Of a DNA stretch of 64,000 nucleotides, positions 44,372-52,402 are shown one piece after another. The DNA is from Microbacterium sp. LWO12-1.2 (GTDB lineage Bacteria; Actinomycetota; Actinomycetes; Actinomycetales; Microbacteriaceae). The notes beneath the pieces are model-generated. The model saw nothing but the letters and a program-made list of their open reading frames with translations. It did not search any database and had not been told where the DNA came from. The DNA is taken from assembly GCF_040675875.1 (NCBI RefSeq), contig NZ_JBEGII010000001.1, positions 3,906,001 through 3,970,000 on the forward strand, given 5' to 3'. Position 1 is the stretch's first letter. Every line of letters begins with the position of its first letter. A program made the translations under genes and the position numbers.

Positions 44372-44766
44372 GATGCGCTGCCTTCTGAGTCGTTGCGGGG
44401 TGCGGAGTCGTTGTCGGATGCTGCGTGCTCGCCGCTGGCTGCGAGCTGGTCTTCGAGGTGGAACACCTCGGAGAGCGGAGTGGCGGCCTGGTCGGGGCGG
44501 CCATCGAGCCCGTCGAAGAAGCGGCTCATCTCGGCTTCCCAACGAGCGGCGACGGGGGATGCCGCGAGATAGGCCTGGGCAGCGGCGTCGTCATCGGTCT
44601 CGTAGTAGCCGATGAGCGTGCCGTGGGCGCCGAGGAAGAGCGAGTAGTTGCGGCGGCCGGCGGTGGCGATCTCCGCCAGCATCTCCGGCCACACCGGTGA
44701 GTGCCGGGCGAGGTACTCGTCGAGCAGCTCGGGGCGCACCTGGAGCTGGAAGGCGACGCGGGTCAT
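44368..44766 (-). CDS. rhaM: L-rhamnose mutarotase
   Basis: A 132-residue ferredoxin-like protein that interconverts alpha and beta L-rhamnose to feed the isomerase. RVAFQLQVRPELLDEYLARH, the active-site HSPVWPEML, GRRNYSLFL and LIGYYETDD match the family. RhaM is usually about 104 residues; here a 28-residue polar tail (Asp/Ser/Ala-rich) follows LEDQLAA, and its last codons overlap rhaI. First gene of the rha operon. Confidence 0.92.
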   Translation of the reverse strand: MTRVAFQLQVRPELLDEYLARHSPVWPEMLAEIATAGRRNYSLFLGAHGTLIGYYETDDDAAAQAYLAASPVAARWEAEMSRFFDGLDGRPDQAATPLSEVFHLEDQLAASGEHAASDNDSAPRNDSEGSAS

Positions 44767-44787
44767 GTCACATCTCCGTTGAAGGAA

Positions 44788-44799
44788 TGAATCGTTTCA
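44788..44799. promoter_or_regulatory. LacI-type operator of the rha operon
   Basis: TGAATCGTTTCA (on the minus strand TGAAACGATTCA), a near-perfect palindrome of the common LacI TGAAACGTTTCA form, 18 bases downstream of the -10 and 21 bases before rhaM. Confidence 0.8.
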
Positions 44800-44816
44800 A
44801 AAGTGGTTCGTGATCG

Positions 44817-44845
44817 ACGATAAGCGATACGTTGACGGCTGTCAA
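44817..44845 (-). promoter_or_regulatory. Promoter of the rha operon
   Basis: On the minus strand TTGACA (44845-44840), 17-base spacer, TATCGT (44822-44817). The best consensus promoter in the window; the operator just downstream would block elongation or initiation. Confidence 0.8.
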
Positions 44846-44922
44846 GGTGGCGTGAGACGCTGGGTAGGCGTGCCGAGATGATCCGTTTCACCGCGCATCT
44901 CGAGAGGGCGGCAAGGAGTTCC

Positions 44923-45927
44923 ATGGCGGTCAACGTGCGCGAGGTCGCCGAAGATGCAGGAGTGTCGGTCGGCACCGTCTCGAACGTGCTGAATCGACCG
45001 GACAAGGTGGCCCCGGCCACCGTCGCCCGCGTGCAGGCATCGATCGCACGACTCGGGTTCGTGCGCAACGACGCGGCCCGGCAGCTGCGGGCGGGGCGCA
45101 GCCGGACCATCGGGCTCGTCGTGCTCGACATCCGCAACCCGTTCTTCGCCGAGATCGCGCGCGGGGCCGAGGAGCGAGCAGATGAACACGGCCTCTCCGT
45201 GCTGATCGCCAACAGCGACGAGCAGCAGCAGCGGGAGCTGATGCACCTCGACCTCTTCGAGGAGCAGCGGGTCGCCGGTGTGCTCGTGACCCCGCTGAGC
45301 GAGGCATCCCCCCAGTTGGCGCAGATCCGTGACAGAGGCACTCCGGTCGTCCTCGTCGACCGGGAGTCCGTCGACGGGGCGTTCGCCGCCGTGTCCGTGG
45401 ACGACACGGAGGGTGGTCGGCTCGCAACAGAGCACCTGCTCGCGCTCGGACGGCGGCGCATCGCCTTCGTCGGAGGGCCGGCGTCTCTGCGCCAGGTATC
45501 CGATCGTCACGCGGGGGCGCAGGCCGCAGTGAGCGCGGCGGGCGCGGCGCTCGAATTCATCGCGACCGCGGTGCTCAGCGTCGAGGAGGGGCGCCGCATC
45601 GGACGGCACATCCTCGAACGGGAACCCGCGACCCGCCCCGACGCGATCTTCGCCGCCAACGATCTGCTCGCCCTCGGCATCCTGCAGAGCCTGGTGATGA
45701 CGGGAGACGCCCGCGTGCCACAGGACATCGCGCTGATCGGGTACGACGACATCGACTTCGCCTCCGCCGCCGTCATCCCGCTGAGCTCCGTGCGCCAACC
45801 CGCTGCCCTGATCGGATCGACCGCCGTTGACCTGCTGCTGCGGAGCCAGGGAGAGCAGGCACCGGTGCGCGAGCACGTGCTGTTCCGGCCCGAGCTCGTC
45901 GCGCGGGCCTCGACGCTCGGCTCCTGA
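44923..45927 (+). CDS. LacI family repressor of the rha operon
   Basis: A 334-residue regulator: helix-turn-helix at about 3-24 (NVREVAEDAGVSVGTVSNVL), hinge (FVRNDAARQLRAGRSRTIGL) and sugar-sensing domain ending IGYDDIDFASAAVIPLSSVRQP. The ATG at 44923 is preferred over 44878 because AAGGAG lies before it and the family starts here. Divergent from rhaM with a LacI-type operator between. Rhamnose or rhamnulose is the likely inducer. Confidence 0.92.
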   Translation: MAVNVREVAEDAGVSVGTVSNVLNRPDKVAPATVARVQASIARLGFVRNDAARQLRAGRSRTIGLVVLDIRNPFFAEIARGAEERADEHGLSVLIANSDEQQQRELMHLDLFEEQRVAGVLVTPLSEASPQLAQIRDRGTPVVLVDRESVDGAFAAVSVDDTEGGRLATEHLLALGRRRIAFVGGPASLRQVSDRHAGAQAAVSAAGAALEFIATAVLSVEEGRRIGRHILEREPATRPDAIFAANDLLALGILQSLVMTGDARVPQDIALIGYDDIDFASAAVIPLSSVRQPAALIGSTAVDLLLRSQGEQAPVREHVLFRPELVARASTLGS

Positions 45928-45955
45928 GCGGGCGCCATGCCGGCGGCACCGCGCG

Positions 45956-47566
45956 TCAGGGACGTGCGCCCGCCCGGCGTCTGACGGCGACCTCGGTCGG
46001 GATGCCGCGGGAGAACAGCAGCGACAGCAGGCTGATCAGGATGAGCCCGAAGAACGAGACCCGCAGCGACGACAGCTGTGACTCGCGGTAGATGTGCGAG
46101 AGAGTGCTCGCATCCTCGTCGCTCAGCCCCGCATCTTCCGCGATCGCCGTGACAGTGCTCGCCGGCACGATCGTGACGCCCTGCTCGGTGGCCGCACTGA
46201 CGGCGGCCCGGGTCTCGGGCGGCAGCGCGCTGTCGGCGACGCCGGAAGCGAACGACGTCGACAGAGCTCCGATCAGGATCGAGCCGATGAGGGCCGTGCC
46301 CAGTGACGAGCCGAGATTCTGGAACACTCCCTGGAGTCCACCCACCTCGCTGGTCTGCGACTCCGAGACGCTCGACATGTTCACGTTCCCCAGCTGCGAG
46401 GCCAGGAGGCCGAGCGCGCTGCCGGCGAGGAACATCCCGACGGCGAAGAGGCCGCTGCGCAGGTCGCTCGTCGCGGAGCCGAGCAGCACGACCGCACTGA
46501 CGACGAGCAGCACCTGGCCGGTGCGGACGATCGCGCGCGGTGTCATCCGCCGGGACAGTCGCGTACCCGCGATCGAGAACAGCACGAGCGACACCGACAG
46601 GGGGAAGATGCGGATGCCGGTCTCCAAGGCGTCGAGCCCGAGCGTCATCTGCAGGTACACCGGCACCATGAAGAACAGGCCTGCGGTCACCGCGTACTGC
46701 GCGCCGAGCACCGAGAGGCCGCTGCGGAGAGACGTGATCGAGAACATCCGCACGTCGACGAGAGGTGCGCGATCCTGCGCCGCGAGGCGGCGTTGGCGCG
46801 TGATGAAGACCGCGATGAGCACCCCGCCGAGCGTCATGAACCAGGCGCTCATCGAGATGCCCAGCGGGGCGACGGGGATGCCGCCGATCTCCGGCGTGGC
46901 GAGCGGCACGATCCATCCCCAGGTCTTGCTCTGGAGCATGCCGTAGACCACGAACACCAGCCCGACCGAGGAGAGGATCACGCTCAGGATGTCGATGCGT
47001 GCCGTCTGCCGTGTGCTCGCGTCGGTGATGATCCGGGCACAGGCGACGACCGCCAGCATGATCACGACCTCCGCCACGAACACGTAGCGCCAGTCGAAGT
47101 ACGTGGTCACGGCTCCGCCGATCAGTGGACCGGCTGCGACCGCCGCTCCCGACACCGCACCGATGATCGCGAACGCGGTGACGCGATCCGCCCCCTGATA
47201 GTTGTCGGCGACGAGTGCGGCGATCGCGGGAATGACGAGAACGGCGCCGAGTCCCTCGATGACGGACCAGCCGAGGAAGAGGAACTGCACGTTCGGGCTC
47301 AGAGCGGTGATCAACGAGCCGACCGCATAGATGCACGAGCCCACCACGAACGCCCGCCGCCGCCCCCACACGTCACCGAGCTTGGCTCCGAGCAGCATGA
47401 AGGCGGCCATGGTCAGCGTGTAGAACGTGATCGCTGCCTGCATGGCGGAGACGCTCGTGTCGAGATCGGTGACGACGGTCGAGATCGACACGTTCATCAC
47501 CGTGCCATCCAGCACCATCACGAACTGCGCGCACCCCAACACGCCGACGACGGCCCATCTCTTCAC
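45956..47566 (-). CDS. DHA2 family MFS transporter
   Basis: A 536-residue proton-driven exporter with 14 membrane segments (EmrB/QacA type). Motif A-like GAKLGDVWGRRRAFVVG after segment 2, D-x-T motif LDGTVMNVSI in segment 1. The C-terminal part holds a larger loop between segments 13 and 14. Likely exports toxic hydrophobic compounds. Its ATG overlaps the stop of the K+-channel-like gene, last of a five-gene operon; not obviously linked to rhamnose. Confidence 0.9.
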   Translation of the reverse strand: MKRWAVVGVLGCAQFVMVLDGTVMNVSISTVVTDLDTSVSAMQAAITFYTLTMAAFMLLGAKLGDVWGRRRAFVVGSCIYAVGSLITALSPNVQFLFLGWSVIEGLGAVLVIPAIAALVADNYQGADRVTAFAIIGAVSGAAVAAGPLIGGAVTTYFDWRYVFVAEVVIMLAVVACARIITDASTRQTARIDILSVILSSVGLVFVVYGMLQSKTWGWIVPLATPEIGGIPVAPLGISMSAWFMTLGGVLIAVFITRQRRLAAQDRAPLVDVRMFSITSLRSGLSVLGAQYAVTAGLFFMVPVYLQMTLGLDALETGIRIFPLSVSLVLFSIAGTRLSRRMTPRAIVRTGQVLLVVSAVVLLGSATSDLRSGLFAVGMFLAGSALGLLASQLGNVNMSSVSESQTSEVGGLQGVFQNLGSSLGTALIGSILIGALSTSFASGVADSALPPETRAAVSAATEQGVTIVPASTVTAIAEDAGLSDEDASTLSHIYRESQLSSLRVSFFGLILISLLSLLFSRGIPTEVAVRRRAGARP

Positions 47567-48297
47567 GGCGTCTCCTTCTGTCTGCGCAGCTCATCGTGTG
47601 CCGTGGCCGGGCCGCTCGCGCCGCGCATGATGCGGGCGACGGCCGTGATGAGGAAGAACTGCCCCGTGATCGCCTCGGCGACCGCCACGGTCTGGGCGCC
47701 GGTGCTGACGGGCACGAGGTTGCCGTACCCGGTGGTCGTGAGAGTGGTGAACGAGAAGAACACCTGGTTCGCGAGTGAATCGCCGTCGGCGCCCTCGAAG
47801 GTCGGTGTGGACGACAGCAGGGACAGCAGATTCAGCGCGAAGGCGAAGAACAGTCCGACGAACACGTAGGCAGTGATCGCGGCGAGCAGAGCCTCGAGGT
47901 TGAGCCCGCGCCGCGTCGCCTGATGGCCGATGATCACCGCGGGCGCGACGAGGAGAGCGAGCAATGATGCGGCGGACAGCACGACATCGAGTGCCTGCCC
48001 CTCGGCGCCGAGCAGCGTCGCCACGATCGTGGCGATCCCCGCGAGCGACAGCACGGCCCACGCGATGTGCTGTACGGACGGGCGCGCATCGGTGACGCGG
48101 AACACGACGGCGACCGTTGCGAGGATCAGGAGGAAGGCGATCGGATTCGGATCCGTGCTGCGCTGCCTCGCGCACAGCCCGTAACAGGCCACGAGGAGTG
48201 CGAGGAGCACCGTGTAGCCGATCGTGCGGGCCCCGTCGGCGCTGAGACGCGCGACGAGCCGTCGTCGTGCCCGGTCGCGGAGCGCGGGTGCGCTCAC
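47563..48297 (-). CDS. Two-pore-type potassium channel-like protein
   Basis: A 244-residue membrane protein with about six segments. The last two flank a pore loop with selectivity filter TTTGYGNL (about 190-197), as in Ion_trans_2 proteins. No RCK/TrkA-N domain follows. It overlaps DUF2252 upstream and the MFS gene downstream by four bases each. Confidence 0.85.
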   Translation of the reverse strand: MSAPALRDRARRRLVARLSADGARTIGYTVLLALLVACYGLCARQRSTDPNPIAFLLILATVAVVFRVTDARPSVQHIAWAVLSLAGIATIVATLLGAEGQALDVVLSAASLLALLVAPAVIIGHQATRRGLNLEALLAAITAYVFVGLFFAFALNLLSLLSSTPTFEGADGDSLANQVFFSFTTLTTTGYGNLVPVSTGAQTVAVAEAITGQFFLITAVARIMRGASGPATAHDELRRQKETP

Positions 48298-49760
48298 GGC
48301 GACACCTCCGCGGCGGGGAGGGAGGGCAGGCGCCCCGATGCCAGCGCGCGCTGGAAGTCGTCGAAGTCACGTTCGTTCTGATCGGCATAGGAATGCGCGA
48401 ACGCGCTGATCGCCCGCTCGAACGCACGGCCGCGCCCCAGGTAGCCGGCGATCTCGAGGCGATCGCCGCTGCGGGCGTGGGCACGGGCGAGCGTCTCGCC
48501 GCACACGCGCGCGTACAGGGCGGCGCCGCGCGGAGTCATCGTCAGAGGATCGATCCCGCCTTTCCAGTCATGGAGCTGACGGATGTAGAAATCCCGGGTG
48601 CGCCCGTCGATCCCCGTGACCTGCTGCCACCCGAGGAAGATGTCACTGGACGCCTGCATCGCGCGCTGGCCCTCCACGACCCGCTCGCCCTCGTTCGTCT
48701 GCGTGCCGGAACCCAGGAAGCGCTCGAGCACCGAGGGCTGCGCCTCCTTGGCCTGGAGCAGCAGCGGATCGCCGTCGTCGCGTCCGCTCAGGAGGATGAC
48801 CCAGGCGCGCGTGCCGACGCTTCCGACTCCCACGACCTTGCGCGCCATATGGCGATACCGGTACTCGGAGAGCGGATGCCGTCGACCAGGGAGGGTCTGC
48901 CGGTACGAGTCGAGCATCTCGCGCATGGCCGCGGCATCGTCGACGGAGCCCTCGGCCTGCGCGATGAGGTCTTCGACCGGCACGATGAGCGGAGGATCGG
49001 CGAGGATTCGCAGCCGCCCATCCACCACGCCGACCAGCTTCGCGAAGGCGCGCATGCGGTCGCGCTTGCGTGCCTTCTTCAGGGCGATATCGAGCCGTTC
49101 CACGGCCTCGTCATCGGCACGGCGACGGGAGCGCTCCGTACGGATGCGCTGGCGCGCGCGGTCCGCATCGAAGCGGTCGTACCAGGCGTCGAGGACCGGA
49201 GCGTCCGCTGCGCTGCGAATCGTGACCTCGTACCCGCGGACGGCGGAGGTGACGCACTCGCTGATCTCCTGCGCGGTGAAGCCACGCAGGCGTCCGGCCA
49301 CCGCGAAGCTTGCGGCGAGACGCTTGAGGTCCCATTCGAAGGGACCGGGAAAGGTCTCGTCGAAGTCGTTCATGTCGAAGACCAGCTGCCGCTCCGGCGT
49401 GCCGAACAGGCCGAAGTTCGACAGGTGCGCGTCTCCGCAGAGCTGCACCGTGATGCCGCTGTGGGGCATGGTCGCGAGATCGGAGGCCATCAGAAGCGCA
49501 CCGCCGCGATAGAACGTGAACGGCGACTCGGACATACGGGCATAGCGCAGGGGGACGATCTCGGCGATGCGGGTCACGGCCTGCTCCTCCAGCAGCGCGA
49601 CCGGGTCGGCGCGATCCGACGGCGCTACCCAGGGACCCTGCGCTGATCGAGGGACCCGTGCTCGGCCCTGGCGCCCTCTGTTCCTGCGCGCGACGAAGTC
49701 CGGGGCGATGGGATCGGGCGCGTCGAGGTCGCGCGCGTCCGTGTTCGCCCCGGCGTCCAT
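48294..49760 (-). CDS. DUF2252 protein (kinase-like fold candidate)
   Basis: A 488-residue soluble protein of the DUF2252 family. GDAHLSNFG (109-117) resembles the catalytic loop of aminoglycoside-phosphotransferase-like kinases (H-G-D-x-H-x-x-N), and FDMNDFDE (128-135) the following metal-binding Asp. The substrate is unknown. The ATG at 49760 lies one base after the stop of the upstream membrane protein gene; the longer frame (to 49790) would overlap it. Confidence 0.85.
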   Translation of the reverse strand: MDAGANTDARDLDAPDPIAPDFVARRNRGRQGRARVPRSAQGPWVAPSDRADPVALLEEQAVTRIAEIVPLRYARMSESPFTFYRGGALLMASDLATMPHSGITVQLCGDAHLSNFGLFGTPERQLVFDMNDFDETFPGPFEWDLKRLAASFAVAGRLRGFTAQEISECVTSAVRGYEVTIRSAADAPVLDAWYDRFDADRARQRIRTERSRRRADDEAVERLDIALKKARKRDRMRAFAKLVGVVDGRLRILADPPLIVPVEDLIAQAEGSVDDAAAMREMLDSYRQTLPGRRHPLSEYRYRHMARKVVGVGSVGTRAWVILLSGRDDGDPLLLQAKEAQPSVLERFLGSGTQTNEGERVVEGQRAMQASSDIFLGWQQVTGIDGRTRDFYIRQLHDWKGGIDPLTMTPRGAALYARVCGETLARAHARSGDRLEIAGYLGRGRAFERAISAFAHSYADQNERDFDDFQRALASGRLPSLPAAEVSP

Positions 49761-49761
49761 G

Positions 49762-51165
49762 TCAGCTCTCCTGGCCCGCGGCGGTGGCACTCACCGGCAG
49801 CTCGCCCGCGTCTTCGGCCGTGTCCTCGGCCGCAGCATCGTCCTCTGCAGGGGGGCGTTCCACGATCTCCAACAGCAGCACGACCAGGGCGGCGAGTACC
49901 AGTGTCCAGATCACGAGGCTCGGCGTCAGCGGGCGCACCAGCAGCACCACGGCTCCGCCGATGGCGGCGACCACGACGCGCAGCAGAGTGCGTTGGGTGT
50001 ACATCCACCGCCCGGTGCGCCCCGTGGTCACGCCGTGACGCGCCAGCCCGGCACGCAGACGTGCGGCACCGGCGTTGGTCGCAGCCCGCAGCTGAGCGGG
50101 AACGGCGAACGGGCCGCTGAACCAGACGACGATCGCCACCACGAGGGAGAGCACGAGTACCGCGACGGCCGTGTCGCGCATCGCTCCGGTGAACGTCTCG
50201 AACATCACGCCCCCCGCGTCGGGCGGTACCGGCCCTGAGCGCATCGCGGCGTCGAAGAAGATGCGACCGATCGCGAATCCGGCGAGGAGGATCACCATGG
50301 ACGCCGTCAGAGCGAGTGCGGCGGCGATCGCGGCTGCCCAGCGGCGATGCGCGGCGATGACCCCGGCGGCGAGCAGCAGGAGCGAGATCCAGGGCAGCCA
50401 CACACCCGCCGCGACCGCGAGTCCGTAGGCGAGCTGCACGCTCGGCAAGGCATCGGAGGTCGCGACGACGATCGTGCGATCGACCGTCGGGATCGCTGCG
50501 GCGAAGCCCACGCCGCGGTCGGCGAGTGCTTCTTTGACGGCATCGATGATCGGAGCGAGTTGGATGCCGATCGTGCCGTCGGCTCCCAGGTCGAGCGCCA
50601 CGGTCGTGTCGTTCTGCAGAGCACCGGTGAGCTGGGCATGGCTCACCCGGAGAGCGGATGCCCACACGTTCGCGAACGCCTCCGATTCCACGAATCTCGC
50701 GACCACGGTGCCGATGAGGGACTGGATGCCCTGACTCGCCGGCCCCTTCAGGAGTTCTAGTGCGCGCGTCGCCCTGTCGCCGGTCCCGAGGTCGATGATG
50801 CCGTCGATCACATCGGAGGTCAGGGTCGGGATGTCGACCTGCTCGTCGATCACCGCGATCACCTGGGTCGTGATGAGCGACTGGATGGCGGGGTCATCGG
50901 CCAACGGCGCGTAGCTCGTGACGAACCTTTCGGTATCGGTCAGCTGCACGTTCGCCCAGGTGGCGACGACGGCGATCGGCGCGAGCAGTGCGCCGATCGT
51001 GATCAGCACCGTGGCCAGCAGCGTGCGTCCCCAGGTGCGAGGCCGCCGCACACGGGGAGCGGATGCGGGGGGAGCGTCGTCGGACGCGAGCCCGCCCTTC
51101 AGTGCAGCGTTCTCTGCCTCCAGGGCCTGCAGGCGGCGCTGCAGCTCCTCCATCGTCGGGGTCAT
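49762..51165 (-). CDS. Large membrane protein with N-terminal coiled coil
   Basis: A 467-residue protein of unknown function. A short coiled coil (EELQRRLQALEAENAALKGG) opens it, followed by a membrane segment (about 51-72), an extracytoplasmic region of about 160 residues (ADDPAIQSLITTQVIAVIDE) and five or six more segments; the acidic C-terminus is cytoplasmic. A GTG at 51183 overlapping the AI-2E stop is possible, but GGAG suits the ATG at 51165. It lies between AI-2E and DUF2252 in a coupled operon. Confidence 0.8.
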   Translation of the reverse strand: MTPTMEELQRRLQALEAENAALKGGLASDDAPPASAPRVRRPRTWGRTLLATVLITIGALLAPIAVVATWANVQLTDTERFVTSYAPLADDPAIQSLITTQVIAVIDEQVDIPTLTSDVIDGIIDLGTGDRATRALELLKGPASQGIQSLIGTVVARFVESEAFANVWASALRVSHAQLTGALQNDTTVALDLGADGTIGIQLAPIIDAVKEALADRGVGFAAAIPTVDRTIVVATSDALPSVQLAYGLAVAAGVWLPWISLLLLAAGVIAAHRRWAAAIAAALALTASMVILLAGFAIGRIFFDAAMRSGPVPPDAGGVMFETFTGAMRDTAVAVLVLSLVVAIVVWFSGPFAVPAQLRAATNAGAARLRAGLARHGVTTGRTGRWMYTQRTLLRVVVAAIGGAVVLLVRPLTPSLVIWTLVLAALVVLLLEIVERPPAEDDAAAEDTAEDAGELPVSATAAGQES

Positions 51166-51179
51166 CCGATGCTCCGATC

Positions 51180-52304
51180 TCACGTCTTCGCGTCCTGGCG
51201 CGGTATGAGGACCTGCTTGATCACCAGCAGTATGGCAGCAGCCACGGGAATCGACACGAGCGCCCCGAGAAGACCGAGGAGGGTGCCGCCCACCAGCGCG
51301 CCGATGATGACGAGCGCGCCGGGCACCGCGATGGCCTTGTTCATGACCCGGGGAGTGAGCAGATATGCCTCGAACTGCATGTAGATCAAGTACAGAACAG
51401 CGAAGATCAGGGCCACCACGGGGCTGGTGAACAGCGCGACGATCGAGGCGATGACCCAGTACGTCGCTGGTCCGATGAGGGGGATCAGCGTGATCAGGAA
51501 CGCGGCCAGCCCCATGAAGGCAGGGAAGGGGAGGCCCAGCGCGACATGGAGGATCGTCGAGAAGGCGGCGTTGCAGGCCGCGAGGACGACCATGCCGATC
51601 AGATAGGCGCCGACGGAGTCGGTGATCGTCTCGGTGAGCTCAGCGACCGTGCTCCGGTCACGCGCGGGCGCGAGCCGGTAGAAGGCCGCTTGGAAAGCGG
51701 TCAGCGACGCCAGGAAGTAGAGGGTCAGCACGACGACGATCAGCACGCCGGAGATCGCGTTGCCGATACCGAAGCCCACGGCCAGCACGCCCCCTCCGAC
51801 CGTGAGGAGGTTGCGCGGATCGGCGAAGAAGGCGGCGAGCTGATCGAGAGCGGTGCCCACCACATCGCCGATCTGCGCCTCGAAACCGCGATACCAGGCC
51901 GAAGCCTGGAACTCCAGGATCGCGTCAGGTATCGACCGCGCGAACTCGCCGATCTGTCGCAGCGCCGGCGGCAGGACGAAGACGATCACGACGACGAGGA
52001 TGACGAGGAAGACACCGAAGACGACGGCGATGGCGCGAGCCCGCGACATCCCGTGGCGTTCGAGTCGCTTGACGACCGGATCGAGACCGAGCGCGATGAA
52101 GATCGCGAGGGTGATGTAGATCAGGATCGTGGAGAGCGAGGTCAGGGCGACACCGAGGGCGAAAGCCGCGAGCCCACCGAGCGTGAGCGCGAACCCGAGA
52201 CCGAAGGGGCGGTCGAGCGCCGCGAGTACGGGGCGGCGCCGGCGGATGCGGAGCGCGGGGGCGGGCGCCGGTGCATCGGATGCGGGCATGGTCGCGTCGC
52301 TCAT
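51180..52304 (-). CDS. AI-2E family transporter
   Basis: A 374-residue membrane protein of the AI-2E (TqsA/PerM) family with about eight segments; members export autoinducer-2 or act as Na+/H+ antiporters. LDPVVKRLERHGMSRARAIAVV (about 74-95, shortened) and LIPLIGPATYWVIASIVAL are typical. GGAGAG precedes the ATG. First gene of the operon behind the LuxR regulator, 98 bases after the LuxR stop. Confidence 0.9.
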   Translation of the reverse strand: MSDATMPASDAPAPAPALRIRRRRPVLAALDRPFGLGFALTLGGLAAFALGVALTSLSTILIYITLAIFIALGLDPVVKRLERHGMSRARAIAVVFGVFLVILVVVIVFVLPPALRQIGEFARSIPDAILEFQASAWYRGFEAQIGDVVGTALDQLAAFFADPRNLLTVGGGVLAVGFGIGNAISGVLIVVVLTLYFLASLTAFQAAFYRLAPARDRSTVAELTETITDSVGAYLIGMVVLAACNAAFSTILHVALGLPFPAFMGLAAFLITLIPLIGPATYWVIASIVALFTSPVVALIFAVLYLIYMQFEAYLLTPRVMNKAIAVPGALVIIGALVGGTLLGLLGALVSIPVAAAILLVIKQVLIPRQDAKT

Positions 52305-52402
52305 CGTGACACTCTCCGGTGGGCGCATCATCGAGCGCGTCACCCTTTCCGGGCGATTTGTGTCGGCAGGGCCGGTGCGGGGTCAGAGCGTTCGTCCGCG
52401 AG

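Noticed and set aside
45956..47566. MFS gene as the rhamnose importer
   Set aside because: It has 14 membrane segments and DHA2 motifs, and is coupled to the K-channel and DUF2252 genes on the other side, not to rha.
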